From positions 28,594 through 92,593 of the forward strand of contig CAMDOO010000003.1 in NCBI GenBank assembly GCA_945903545.1: a stretch of DNA of 64,000 nucleotides. The letters are read 5' to 3'. The position numbers and the translations under genes were made by a program. This stretch comes from Opitutus sp. GAS368. GTDB lineage: Bacteria > Verrucomicrobiota > Verrucomicrobiia > Opitutales > Opitutaceae. Below are positions 17,839 to 26,346 of this stretch, piece by piece (within the stretch, counting starts at the first letter, position 1; each line of letters starts with the position of its first letter). A model generated the notes under the pieces. It was not told the origin of the DNA and searched no databases. It saw only the letters and a program-made list of their open reading frames with translations.

Positions 17839-18891
17839 ATGCGCATCCTCGCGATGGGGTGGCTCGCGCTCTCCGCGGGGCTGCTGTGTTCCTGCGCCAC
17901 CGGCCTTGCGCCGGTGGCCAAGGACGCCGTCCGCCCGCGGATCGTGACCGAGCGCACCCGGCACGACACCGATGACCCGGCGATCTGGATCAACCCCGCC
18001 GACCCGGCGCAGAGTCTCGTGCTTGGCACCGACAAGGAAACGGACGGTGCGCTTTACGCCTTCGACCTGGCCGGGCGCGTGGTCCGGGTCGTGTCCGGAC
18101 TGAAGCGACCGAACAACGTCGACCTCGTGCGCGGGCTGCGACTCGGCGGGCAGGAGGTGGACGTGGCGGTCGTGACCGAGCGCGAGCGCCAGAGACTGCG
18201 GGTCTTCCGGCTACCCGGGCTGGAGGATGTCGGCGGCGAGGGACTGGTGGTGTTCGACGGGGACACCAGCCGCGCCCCGATGGGCGTCGCGCTCTATCGC
18301 CGGCCCGCCGACGGCGCGGTCTTCGCGATCGTGGGCGGCAAGTCCGGCCCGGCGGAGGATTACCTCTGGCAATACCGGCTGGAGGACGACGGCAGCGGAC
18401 GGGTGAAGCTGACCAAGGTGCGGGCCTTCGGCAGCTACAGCGGCCGCAAGGAGATCGAGGCCATCGCGGTTGATGCCGAGCTCGGTTACGTCTATTATTC
18501 GGACGAGACCTTTGGCGTACACAAGTACCACGCCGATCCGGACCTCTCCGATGCCGCCGTGGAACTCGCGGTCTTCGCCACCGAGGGCTTCGCGAGCGAC
18601 CATGAAGGCATCTCGATCTACAAGCACGCCGACGGCACGGGTTTCATTGTCGTCTCCGACCAGCAGGCCAACCGCTTCCGCTTCTACCGCCGCGAAGGCG
18701 AGCCGGGCAATCCGCACGAGCACCGGTTCCTCCGGACCGTGCCGGTGGCCGCGGTCGAAAGCGACGGCAGCGAGGTGACCAGCCTCCCGCTCGGGCCCGG
18801 ATTCCCTCACGGGCTCTTCGTCGCGATGTCGAACGGGCGGGTTTTTCATTTCTATTCGTGGGATGATCTGGCCGGTCCGGAATTGAAATGA
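17839..18891 (+). CDS. Beta-propeller 3-phytase, lipoprotein
   Basis: 350 residues with a lipobox (GLLCSC, about residue 19). Beta-propeller phytase hallmarks: TDDPAIWINPADP near residue 45, GTDKETDGALYAFDLAGR, RPNNVDLV, FGSYSGRKEIEAIAVDAELG, VYYSDETFGVHKY and FASDHEGISIY. The family releases phosphate from phytate with calcium. Encoded directly after the TonB receptor, it would act at the outer membrane and supply phosphate and lower inositol phosphates. Confidence 0.9.
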   Translation: MRILAMGWLALSAGLLCSCATGLAPVAKDAVRPRIVTERTRHDTDDPAIWINPADPAQSLVLGTDKETDGALYAFDLAGRVVRVVSGLKRPNNVDLVRGLRLGGQEVDVAVVTERERQRLRVFRLPGLEDVGGEGLVVFDGDTSRAPMGVALYRRPADGAVFAIVGGKSGPAEDYLWQYRLEDDGSGRVKLTKVRAFGSYSGRKEIEAIAVDAELGYVYYSDETFGVHKYHADPDLSDAAVELAVFATEGFASDHEGISIYKHADGTGFIVVSDQQANRFRFYRREGEPGNPHEHRFLRTVPVAAVESDGSEVTSLPLGPGFPHGLFVAMSNGRVFHFYSWDDLAGPELK

Positions 18892-18976
18892 CGGCGGCGG
18901 GGCGGGGGCGCGTCCGGCCCACCCTTTCCGTTTGCGCCGGGGCCGGGTGGGTTTAACGCTCGGCGGCACACCTCCC

Positions 18977-19213
18977 ATGAGCTTCAAGGCCGTCCTCAAA
19001 TCCATCTGCTTCCTGATCCTGCTCTTCGTCGTGCTCTACGTGGGCATGTACAACACCGGCCGCATCAGCTTCGCCTTCCCGCTGGCGACGCCCAAGCCCA
19101 TCAATGCCCCGGCGGCGCTGATCTTCTTCGGCATGTTCGCGATCGGCGTCCTCGCTGGCACGCTGCTCCACGGCAGCTCGGGCGGGAAGAAGAGCTCGTC
19201 AAAGGAGAAGTGA
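18977..19213 (+). CDS. LapA-like small membrane protein
   Basis: 78 residues with two transmembrane helices (CFLILLFVVLYVGMYN and AALIFFGMFAIGVLAGTLLH) separated by a short loop, and a Ser/Lys tail. The layout matches the LapA (DUF1049) domain family linked to LPS assembly. ATG 18977 is preferred over earlier in-frame starts. Weakly conserved family, so the name is tentative. Confidence 0.65.
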   Translation: MSFKAVLKSICFLILLFVVLYVGMYNTGRISFAFPLATPKPINAPAALIFFGMFAIGVLAGTLLHGSSGGKKSSSKEK

Positions 19214-19286
19214 GCGGCGACCTGCCGCTCACGGTTATTCGTTGTCGGTTATTGGTTGTTGGGCTTGGAGAATGCGCAATGGCGCG

Positions 19287-19317
19287 GTAGGACTGGCTCG
19301 ACGAGCCGGCCGCGATG
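19287..19317. repeat. Single GTAG-headed REP-like hairpin
   Basis: GTAGGACTGGCTCGACGAGC opens a hairpin whose stem is GGCTCGACGAGCC, followed by GGCCGCGATG. Same sequence family as 794 and 23869 but unpaired here. Confidence 0.6.
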
Positions 19318-19350
19318 TTTCCGATGCTGGGACACACGTCCCGGCCTTTT

Positions 19351-20076
19351 TTACCGCGGGCGGCGCAGATTATCGCAGACGATGGCCGCGGCGACGGCGG
19401 CATTGAGCGACTCGGCCGCGCCGAAGCGCGGAATGGTCACGCGGCGGGTCACGAGCCGGCGCACGCCTTCGGAGAGGCCGCGGCCCTCGCTGCCGATCAC
19501 GATCACGGCGTCGGCGAGCCTCGGCAGGCCGTGGACATCGTCGCCCATGAGATCGCAACCGAGCACCGGGGTGTGCCGGCCGGTCAGGGCGGTGACCAGG
19601 TCGACGGTGTGCACGACCACCCGGGCGAAGGAGCCCATGCTGGCGTTGATGACCTTCTGCGAGAAAAGGTCGGCGCAGTCGGGGGAGAGCAGCACGCGGT
19701 CGACCGCGTACCAATCGGCGATGCGCAGGAGTGTGCCGACGTTGCCCGGGTCCTGGATGCCGTCGAGCGCCAGGGTGAGCCCGCGCTCAAGTGCGCCTTG
19801 GGGCAGGGGCCGGCGGGCGAGCGGGCCGACGGCGAGGATCGCGGACGGCGTCGGGAAATGGCTGATCCGGCCCATCTCCTCGGCGTCGATGCGGCGCAGG
19901 GTCGCGGGGGCCGGGCCGGTCCATTCCGGCGTGGCATAGAGTTCACTGAAGGGGAAGCCGGCGGCGAGCAGCTCGGCGACGACCTTCGGGCCCTCGACCA
20001 CGAACAGGCCCAGCGCCTCGCGCGAGGACTTCTCGCGCAGCGAGCGCAGGCGCTGGATTTCCGGCTTGGTGAGCAT
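19351..20076 (-). CDS. SpoU/TrmH-family RNA 2'-O-methyltransferase
   Basis: 241 residues. The N-terminal substrate-binding part reads RSLREKSSREALGLFVVEGPK; the C-terminal knotted SAM domain shows LALDGIQDPGNVGTLLRIAD, VIVIGSEGRGLSEGVR and IPRFGAAESLNAAVAAAI, the three SPOUT motifs. It probably methylates 23S rRNA or tRNA ribose. Alternative start at 20091 adds five residues; 20076 (MLTKPEI) is typical. Confidence 0.9.
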   Translation of the reverse strand: MLTKPEIQRLRSLREKSSREALGLFVVEGPKVVAELLAAGFPFSELYATPEWTGPAPATLRRIDAEEMGRISHFPTPSAILAVGPLARRPLPQGALERGLTLALDGIQDPGNVGTLLRIADWYAVDRVLLSPDCADLFSQKVINASMGSFARVVVHTVDLVTALTGRHTPVLGCDLMGDDVHGLPRLADAVIVIGSEGRGLSEGVRRLVTRRVTIPRFGAAESLNAAVAAAIVCDNLRRPR

Positions 20077-20131
20077 GGCGCAGCGAACCAACGACCGCCG
20101 CCCGGGGCAAGCGCGCGGCCCGCCGCCTGAT

Positions 20132-20205
20132 GGAATGTCATCTAATAGATGACGTTCCTTTCCGGGACTGCGCCCTGTGGAATGTCATCTAATAGATGAC
20201 GTTCC
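20132..20205. promoter_or_regulatory. Two identical 27-base palindromes upstream of a membrane-protein gene
   Basis: GGAATGTCATCTAATAGATG plus ACGTTCC occurs at 20132-20158 and identically at 20179-20205, 47 bases apart, in the gap between the divergent SpoU gene and the membrane-protein gene (start 20256). Each is palindromic around TCTAATAGA. Two aligned copies look like operators, but a short dispersed repeat is also possible. Confidence 0.55.
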
Positions 20206-20255
20206 TTTTCGGACTTGCGGCTTTTCAACACCGGCTCCCGGGGGTACGAAGAGGC

Positions 20256-21476
20256 ATGAAACGTGTGAAGCTCCCCGTGGCCCTGGTCCTCCTCGGCGTC
20301 CTTCTGGCGGCACCGCTGGCATGGGCCGCGGCGGCCGCCGCCAAGCCGGCCGCGACCGCGCCGGCGGATCGCTCGCCGGCGGCACCGCTGGCGAAGGGGG
20401 TGGCGACGGTGACCGGCCTGGCCATTTCGCCGCTGCTGGGGACCGCGGGCTACGGCGCGTACCAGTACTTCACGGCCGACGAGGCCGCGCGGGCCGGGCT
20501 GCCGTGGTATGCGCAGATGAAATTCTGGCTGCCGGCGCTGCTGATCGTGGGGGTATGCGCGGCCAAGGACACGCTGGGCGCGGTCGTTCCGCCCGGCCTG
20601 AAGAAGCCGCTGGATGTGCTGGAGACGTTTGAGAACAAGATCTCGGGCCTCGTGGCGGCGGGCGCGGTGGTGCCGATCACGATGGGCACGGTCGCGGACG
20701 CGATCCTCGCCTGGCAGGGCGGGTCGGACCCGATGCTGCACGCCACCGGCCTGGCGGCGATCCACGTGGGGGCGGTCAGCGGGGGCTCGCTCCTGAGCCT
20801 GCTCACGATCCCGTTCGGCGTGGCTGTGTTTGCCGTCGTCTGGATGGCTGCGCACGCGATCAACGTGCTCATCCTGCTCAGCCCGTGGGGCGCGATCGAT
20901 GCGGTGCTCAAGGGCGGGCGCACGGCGTTGCTGGGGCTCGTGGCCCTCACGGCGAACGTCAACCCCTGGCTGGGCGCGGCGTTTTCCCTCGTGGTGATTG
21001 TCGTGGCCTACTTCGTCGCGGGGTGGTCGTTCCGGCTGACGGTGTTCGGCGCGGTTTTCTGCTGGGACTTTTTCACGGGCCGGAGCGGACGCTCCCGGCC
21101 GAGGGAGAACGACAACCGGATGTTCGCGGGGGGCAACCTGCCCGGCGTGCCGGCGCGGACCTACGGCCGGCTGGTGGAGCGCTCAAGCGGCACGCTGGAG
21201 TTCTTCCACCGCCCGTGGCTGGTCGGGGCGGAAAAACGCGTGACGGTGCCGGCGGGCCGGATCCAGGTCGGCCGGGGACTCTTCCTCTCCAGCATCGCGA
21301 CGGAGTCGGGCGACACCTTTTTCCTGCTGCCGCCGCGCTACCGGGGGCATGAGGAGGAGCTGGTGCGGATCTACAAGTTCACCGGCGGCGTGCAGCCGGC
21401 CGGCCTCCGCAAGGCCTGGAGCCTGCTGCGCGAGCTCTTCGGGGGCGCGGCCGCGAAAGCGCAAGTGGTGGCATGA
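20256..21476 (+). CDS. Polytopic membrane protein of unknown function
   Basis: 406 residues: cleavable signal (ALVLLGVLLAAPLAWA), then at least five hydrophobic helices up to about residue 275 (for example FWLPALLIVGVCAA, LLGLVALTANVNPWLGAAFSLVVI split across two segments) and a 130-residue soluble C-terminal domain with beta-rich sequence (GTLEFFHRPWLVG, RIQVGRGLFLSSI). ATG 20256 follows a GAAGAGG ribosome site. No family recognised. It precedes phoH by 86 bases. Confidence 0.6.
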   Translation: MKRVKLPVALVLLGVLLAAPLAWAAAAAAKPAATAPADRSPAAPLAKGVATVTGLAISPLLGTAGYGAYQYFTADEAARAGLPWYAQMKFWLPALLIVGVCAAKDTLGAVVPPGLKKPLDVLETFENKISGLVAAGAVVPITMGTVADAILAWQGGSDPMLHATGLAAIHVGAVSGGSLLSLLTIPFGVAVFAVVWMAAHAINVLILLSPWGAIDAVLKGGRTALLGLVALTANVNPWLGAAFSLVVIVVAYFVAGWSFRLTVFGAVFCWDFFTGRSGRSRPRENDNRMFAGGNLPGVPARTYGRLVERSSGTLEFFHRPWLVGAEKRVTVPAGRIQVGRGLFLSSIATESGDTFFLLPPRYRGHEEELVRIYKFTGGVQPAGLRKAWSLLRELFGGAAAKAQVVA

Positions 21477-21562
21477 AAAATATTCCGGTGCGCCGGGGCC
21501 TTTCTTTCATCGACAGACCGGTGCCCGGGTGCACATTGGCGGCGGAAAATAACTCCTGATCG

Positions 21563-23083
21563 ATGGAAAATCTGCGCGGGGCGACAGCCCCAAAACCGCG
21601 GCTGAGGGTTACGGCAAAGGTGAAAACCTTCGTCCTAGACACAAACGTCCTGCTGCACGACCCGCAGTCCATTTATAAATTCGAGGAGAACAACCTCGCC
21701 ATCCCCGTGGAGGTCCTGGAGGAGCTCGATGCCATCAAGGGCGAGCAGTCCACGGAGCGGGGGCGCAACGCGCGCCGCGTTCACCGGATCCTGCAGGAGC
21801 TTCTGCCCGACTCCCGCTCGATGCACGAGGGCGTCGAGCTGCCCAACGGCGGCACGCTCTCCATCATCATCAACCCGTACCTGACGGAGGGGCGCACGTC
21901 GCCGGCGATGGACCGGCTGCGCGCGATCCTGCCCGATCTCACGAAGAAGGACAACCGCATCATCGCCGCGGCGCTGTTCGTGCAGGAGCAGTTCCCGCCG
22001 CCGACGATCCTCGTGACGAAGGACGTCAACGTGCAGCTCAAGGCCCGCGCCGTCGGTCTCGAGTCCGAGGATTACCTCAACGACAAGGTCCCGGAGCAGG
22101 ATGAGGAGGCGAGCTACCGCGAGATCTCCCTCACGGTCTACGAGCTCCAGCGCTTCGCCTCCGAGGGCGAGTTCGAACTCGGCGCGGCCAGCCGCGGCCT
22201 GCACCTCAACGAGTACCTCTTGCTCCGCTCGGACGAGGGCAAGACGATGCCGGCCCGCTACTATGGCGACGGCCTGGTCCGCCGGCTGAAGCTCCCGGAT
22301 TTCCTCCGGGCCCCGGGTGGGATCCCGATCCGCGCCCGCAACCTGGAGCAGCAGTTCCTGCTCGATGCGCTGCTCGACGACAGCATCCACATGCTGACCT
22401 GCTACGGCAAGGCGGGCACGGGCAAGACGCTGCTCTCGATCGCGGGGGCCCTGCACCAGGTGACCGACGACAATTCCCGCTACGACGGCGTCTCGATCTC
22501 GCGTCCCGTGATCGCGCTGGGCAAGGACATCGGCTTCCTGCCCGGCACGCTGGAGGAGAAGATGAAGCCCTGGCTGCAGCCGTACTACGACGCGCTGGAG
22601 GTCCTCATCCCCTCGAAACCGCCGAAGGAGCCGCAGTTCGCCTCCAAGAAGGTGGCGAAGAAGATGTCGAAGGGGCACGACGGGCACCACGGGGCCGTGA
22701 TCCACGCCCCGGCCCACCTGCCGCACGCCCCCGGCGGGATCGTGGCGAAGCCCTACGAGCGGCTGCTGAAGAGCGGGCTGGTGGAGATCGAGGCGCTGGC
22801 CTTCATCCGCGGCCGGTCGATCGCGCGCCGGTTCTTCATCCTCGACGAGGCTCAGCAGCTGACGCCGCACGAAGTGAAGACGGTCATCACCCGCATTTCC
22901 GAGGGCTCGAAGATCGTCCTGATCGGCGACCCGGCGCAGATCGACAACCCGTATGTCGACGCGCGCAGCAACGGCTTGGTCTATTGCCACAACCGCATGA
23001 AGGGGCAGGCCGTGGCCGCGCACGTGAAGCTGACGAAGGGCGAGCGCTCGAAGCTTGCCGAGCTCGCGGCGGATCTGCTCTGA
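21563..23083 (+). CDS. PhoH-family PIN-domain ATPase
   Basis: 506 residues. An N-terminal PIN nuclease domain (VLDTNVLLHDP, D near 26; KKDNRIIAAA; LVTKDVNVQLKA) is fused to a PhoH ATPase (Walker A GKAGTGKT, RPVIALGKDIGFLPGTLEEK, ALAFIRGRSIARRFFILDEA as Walker B region, VLIGDPAQIDNPY). PIN-PhoH proteins are RNA helicase/ribonucleases. An unusual Lys/His-rich insertion (MSKGHDGHHGAVIHAPAH) interrupts the ATPase around residue 375. Catalytic residues look intact. Confidence 0.92.
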   Translation: MENLRGATAPKPRLRVTAKVKTFVLDTNVLLHDPQSIYKFEENNLAIPVEVLEELDAIKGEQSTERGRNARRVHRILQELLPDSRSMHEGVELPNGGTLSIIINPYLTEGRTSPAMDRLRAILPDLTKKDNRIIAAALFVQEQFPPPTILVTKDVNVQLKARAVGLESEDYLNDKVPEQDEEASYREISLTVYELQRFASEGEFELGAASRGLHLNEYLLLRSDEGKTMPARYYGDGLVRRLKLPDFLRAPGGIPIRARNLEQQFLLDALLDDSIHMLTCYGKAGTGKTLLSIAGALHQVTDDNSRYDGVSISRPVIALGKDIGFLPGTLEEKMKPWLQPYYDALEVLIPSKPPKEPQFASKKVAKKMSKGHDGHHGAVIHAPAHLPHAPGGIVAKPYERLLKSGLVEIEALAFIRGRSIARRFFILDEAQQLTPHEVKTVITRISEGSKIVLIGDPAQIDNPYVDARSNGLVYCHNRMKGQAVAAHVKLTKGERSKLAELAADLL

Positions 23084-23109
23084 CCGCCGCCACGGGCGGC
23101 GGAGGAGCG

Positions 23110-23204
23110 GGGAAGGGGAAATTGGAAATTGGCGGAGAGCCTCCGAGCCCCGACCCGTCGGCCGGATTCCGGACCAACTGCCAATTACAAACTGCCAACT
23201 TCCC
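23110..23204. repeat. Imperfect palindrome, GGAAATTGGCGG family, overlapping the DUF6580-like stop
   Basis: Left arm GGAAATTGGAAATTGGCGG (about 23116-23134) against right arm CCAACTGCCAATTACAAACT (about 23173). Read on the minus strand, the right arm encodes the last residues (GEVGSL) and the TAA of the membrane protein, so the repeat forms that gene's end. Confidence 0.6.
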
Positions 23205-23796
23205 CGCGGGAGGCCGGGCCCTTGCGACCGAGAATGGAGAACGCTCCCGCCCGCCGGGCCGCGACCTCCATCACCAAGGCAAACGCGGCCGTGAAGAGCA
23301 TGTCGCTCACGAACGTGTTGCGGAAAAAGAGCAGGGTGGGCGCGAACTCGGGGTGCCCGATCGTCATGGCCTGCCACCAGCCGGCGGCGGTGCCGGCGTA
23401 GGCGGCATCACCGGCCCACGAGGCGGTGTTGGTGACGAGATAGAAGAGCAGGGAGCCGCCAAGGGCGCCGCTGAACAGGTTGGTCCAGGAGCGGCGCACG
23501 GCGACGAGGCGGCCGAGGCCGAGCGCGGCGGCGAAGCAGAGCAGGCGGATCATGGCACCGGAGGTGTGCCACTCGTACCCGAAGTGCACGGCGTAATAGC
23601 GGTCGATGTAAACGTCCGAGAGGACCAGCGCGATGAACGGCACGAGCCAGAGGCGGCGGTCGCGGAAGTAGACGGCGCCGCAGAAGGTCAGCGCCATCAG
23701 GGGCGCGAAATTGGACAATTCCGGGGCGTGCACGGCCGCCATGCGCCACGCGGCCGAGAGGACAATGAGGATCAGGGCGAGAGGCATGCCGGCCAT
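23185..23796 (-). CDS. DUF6580-like multi-pass membrane protein
   Basis: About 203 residues with five or six hydrophobic helices (LALILIVLSAAWRM, FAPLMALTFCGAVYF, WLVPFIALVLSDVYID, AMIRLLCFAAALGLG, GALGGSLLFYLVTNT, VSDMLFTAAFALVME). The order NFAPLMAL...GAVYF...SDVYID, then YLVTNTASWAG, fits the DUF6580 family, which resembles substrate-binding S components of vitamin transporters. Start at ATG 23796 or 23787. An apparently longer frame into the upstream sensor gene is accidental read-through of repeats. Confidence 0.7.
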   Translation of the reverse strand: MAGMPLALILIVLSAAWRMAAVHAPELSNFAPLMALTFCGAVYFRDRRLWLVPFIALVLSDVYIDRYYAVHFGYEWHTSGAMIRLLCFAAALGLGRLVAVRRSWTNLFSGALGGSLLFYLVTNTASWAGDAAYAGTAAGWWQAMTIGHPEFAPTLLFFRNTFVSDMLFTAAFALVMEVAARRAGAFSILGRKGPASRGEVGSL

Positions 23797-23868
23797 TGGA
23801 GCGTTTACCGGGCGAATGACAAGCTGTCCGGCGGGGGATGACAGGGATGGGGCGGCAGGAGGCTGGCG

Positions 23869-24195
23869 GTAGGGCTGGGTCGACGACCCGGCCGCGATGA
23901 GGCCAGAAGGGTTTTTGCCACAGAGGCGCAGAGAGCGCAGAGCCCACGCCTCGTTGTTTTGGCTTCCGAGCCACAAATCTCCGACCTCGGTGTCTCTATG
24001 CCGAAAAAACGGTTTGGGATCCAAGGCGTTTGGGGAACACATGCCCGGCTTTGAACCGGCGGCGAGCGGAGTCGCCGCCCTGCCGGGGAGGCCGATCCGG
24101 CCGGCTTGTCGAGCCAGCCCTACCCATTGATCCGGCCGGCTCGTCGAGGCCGCCCTGCCCCGGATCCGGCCCGCCGGGACGTCGGGCCCTACCTT
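23869..24195. repeat. REP-like cluster with a degenerate palindrome
   Basis: The 23797-24194 gap holds no gene. GTAGGGCTGGGTCGACGACC at 23869 is followed by a palindrome of the CACAGAGGCGCAGAGAG type (about 23917-24010), then four REP-like units in a row: about 24050-24080 (GCGGCGAGCGGAGTCGCCGC), 24097-24126, 24133-24160 and 24165-24193. All end in CCCTAC or CCCTGCC. This is the densest cluster in the window and abuts the truncated PEP-CTERM gene. Confidence 0.65.
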
Positions 24196-24527
24196 TAGCT
24201 CCGCCGGCGGCGGAGGCGAAGGGCGAGGGCACCGAGGCCGGAACCGAGGAGGAGCCAGGTGGAGGGCTCGGGAACGGGGGTGAAGTTCAGAAGCAGGCTG
24301 CGCTGGGCGAGGCCTTGGGAGATGCTGAACCGGCCGCCGTTGAGCGCGTTGGTGAATTCGCCGGGAACGAGGTTGAACTGGGCCGCGTTGAAGCCGGTGA
24401 TGTTCGCGTTGGGCGAGTTGGCGAAGGTCCAGGAGTAGGACTGGCCGGGGTTGAAATTGAGCGCATTGCCGTTGTTCCCGTCGTTGTTGAGCGAGACGAT
24501 GTTGAAGGTGATTGTGTTGGTCGGACG
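24195..24527 (-). pseudogene. PEP-CTERM protein, C-terminal fragment
   Basis: About 110 residues are readable in one frame: Asn-rich beta sequence (LNFNPGQSYSWTF, FNAAQFNLVPGEFTNALNGG) ending in the sorting signal VPEPSTWLLLGSGLGALALR followed by RLRRRRS and stop. VPEP, hydrophobic helix and Arg cluster are all present, so this is a genuine exosortase-target tail. Upstream in frame there is a stop at once and no start codon or signal peptide: the 5' part is missing and replaced by the HAMP sensor gene in another frame. Confidence 0.75.
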
Positions 24528-25650
24528 GCTTTACCAGCGATCCCACCCAGTTGCTCGGGCTCATCACCGCGCCCGGCACGTTCTTGTCGAGCAGGTCGCG
24601 CACCTGGTCGCGCTCGGCGAGGCCCTGGGACATGTCATCAAAGGCCTGGGCCAGGCGCCCCAGTTCGTCCGTCCGGTAAGGCCCGCCCTGCACGCGATAG
24701 TCCCCGGTGGCGATCCGGCGAGTCTGCTCGACCAGCGCGACGATCGGGCGGACGAGGCGTCCGGCAAAGGTCCGGCTGAGCAACACCGCGATCAGCAGAC
24801 TGCCGATCGCGACCCACTGAAGGATGTTTTGCAGCGTAAGTGCGGGCCCGAGCTTTTCATCCAGCGAAAACTGGAGCGCGAGAGTGGCGGTTTGGCCGGC
24901 ACTGATGGGCAGCCGCCTGACGTCCACGAGGGCATTTTCTCCGTTCAGCACGATCTGACGGATGCCGGCCGCGGCTTGGTTTCCGGCCAGGGAAGCGGCG
25001 AGGGCTTGGGCCAGATCGGTCGGCAAGGTGGTGGCCAGCGGGTGGCCCTGCTGGTCGAGGAACGTGAGCTCGATCCCGGTGATCTGCTTCAGGTCGCGGA
25101 CGAATTCACGGTCGATCTGGAATCCGATGGCCAGCCAGGAGATGATATCGGGGGCCCGGACGGGTGCGACCACAAGGGAGAACAGCTGGCCATCGAAAAA
25201 GCCGAAGCCCGAGGCCGATGGCTGGGGCCGCGGGTCGGCCTCCGCCCGGGACACCAGCCCTGCATGGAAGCCGGGCGCGGGAGCGGCGGACGACGTGGAG
25301 GCGAGCGTGCGACCTTCGAGATCGAGGGCAGTGACGATGTCGCTGCGGCTGCTCAACTGGATGCTTTCGAGCGCGGACTTAAGGGTAACTGCGTCGTCCC
25401 CGACGAAGAGCGGCTTGACGGCATAGTCGCGGGCGGCCGTTGAGGCGCCGGCGGCGAGCAGGTTGTTGCGCTCGGCCACCAGTTTGGCAAACGCGCTGCC
25501 GGCCTTTTGGAAATCGCTTTCGATCAGTTCCTGCGCCTGGCGGCGGTTGTACCGCGAGACAATGAACCAGGTGGCGGCTTGGGCTCCCGTGACCACCAGC
25601 GCCATCAGGAGCAGCAGCTTGGTGCCGAAGCTCTGGAAACGCGGGATCAC
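24528..25650 (-). pseudogene. HAMP-domain membrane sensor, truncated (probably adenylate/guanylate cyclase)
   Basis: Starts with GTG 25650 (VIPRFQSFGTK), 26 bases after the cupredoxin stop. A first membrane helix (LLLLMALVVTGAQAATWF), a 230-residue periplasmic sensor domain, a second helix (WVAIGSLLIAVLLS) and a HAMP domain (RLVRPIVALVEQTRRIATGD) are intact to about residue 365. The sequence then stops resembling anything and runs into the PEP-CTERM fragment in a different frame. Related operons encode a class III cyclase after this HAMP; that domain is missing. Confidence 0.65.
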
Positions 25651-25675
25651 GGCGGGAGCGGCGCGCGTTTCCGGA

Positions 25676-26341
25676 TTACTTGTACGAGCCCGTGCCGCCG
25701 TCGGGAGCCCGGCGGACGCGACGATCAATGCCGAGGGTGACCTTCATGACCTGGGTCGCGGGATCGGCGGTAATCGTGACCTCGCGCTGCTCCGGGACCT
25801 TGAGGCGCGGGTGCCAGACCTCCAGGCGGTAGCGCCCCGGGGGCAGTCCGCTGACCGCCGCCACGCCGCTTGATCCACTCTTGGCAAAGTGCGGTGTGGC
25901 GAGAACCACCACATAGGCGGCCATCCAGTCGTGAATATTGCAGCCGAGGCTGACGATGCCCGGCTGGTCAAACAGCACGGTTTCCTTCGGCTCCCCCCGG
26001 TAGAGCTGGAGGTCGAACTTTTTGGCTTTCGAAACGGAAAAGACATGGTGCTGAACCTTGTCTTGGTTCGGGAAATTCACCCGGGTGCCCGTGACCACCG
26101 GCGTCACGTAAGGTTGGAATTCCTCGCCCTGCTGGATGATGGCGACCGGCTCGGCGGGAGGCGCGAAGGTCACGCTGCGGTCCAACGGCAGCAGCGAGGT
26201 GACGGCGTCGTCCACCGGCGTGCCCGTGGTGTCAACAATCTCAACGCGCATGCCCATGACGGTCGGCTCGGCGGCGGCCAGCGCCACCGCGGCGAAACTG
26301 GCCGCTGCGACGCCGACGAGCCAGGGGAAGGACATTTTCAT
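25676..26341 (-). CDS. Cupredoxin-like exported protein (methylamine-utilisation-protein type)
   Basis: 221 residues with a signal peptide (LVGVAAASFAAVALAAAEP). The core has the plastocyanin-like copper ligands: HH in KVQHHVFSVS, then LGCNIHDWMAAYV supplying Cys, His and Met. A carboxypeptidase-regulatory-like segment (VAAVSGLPPGRYRLEVWHP) follows. Exported electron-transfer or copper-binding role. Middle gene of a minus-strand operon: 5 bases after the outer-membrane gene, 25 before the sensor. It is the only intact member of the three. Confidence 0.75.
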   Translation of the reverse strand: MKMSFPWLVGVAAASFAAVALAAAEPTVMGMRVEIVDTTGTPVDDAVTSLLPLDRSVTFAPPAEPVAIIQQGEEFQPYVTPVVTGTRVNFPNQDKVQHHVFSVSKAKKFDLQLYRGEPKETVLFDQPGIVSLGCNIHDWMAAYVVVLATPHFAKSGSSGVAAVSGLPPGRYRLEVWHPRLKVPEQREVTITADPATQVMKVTLGIDRRVRRAPDGGTGSYK

Positions 26342-26346
26342 GCGAG

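Noticed and set aside
24050..24195. Possible CRISPR array
   Set aside because: The repeated units are palindromic REP-like hairpins of unequal length and spacing with no spacers of constant size.
23185..25728. A single 847-codon minus-strand frame joining a HAMP sensor and a membrane protein
   Set aside because: The middle (about 23800-24527) reads REP repeats and a PEP-CTERM gene in the wrong frame; the two ends are separate genes.
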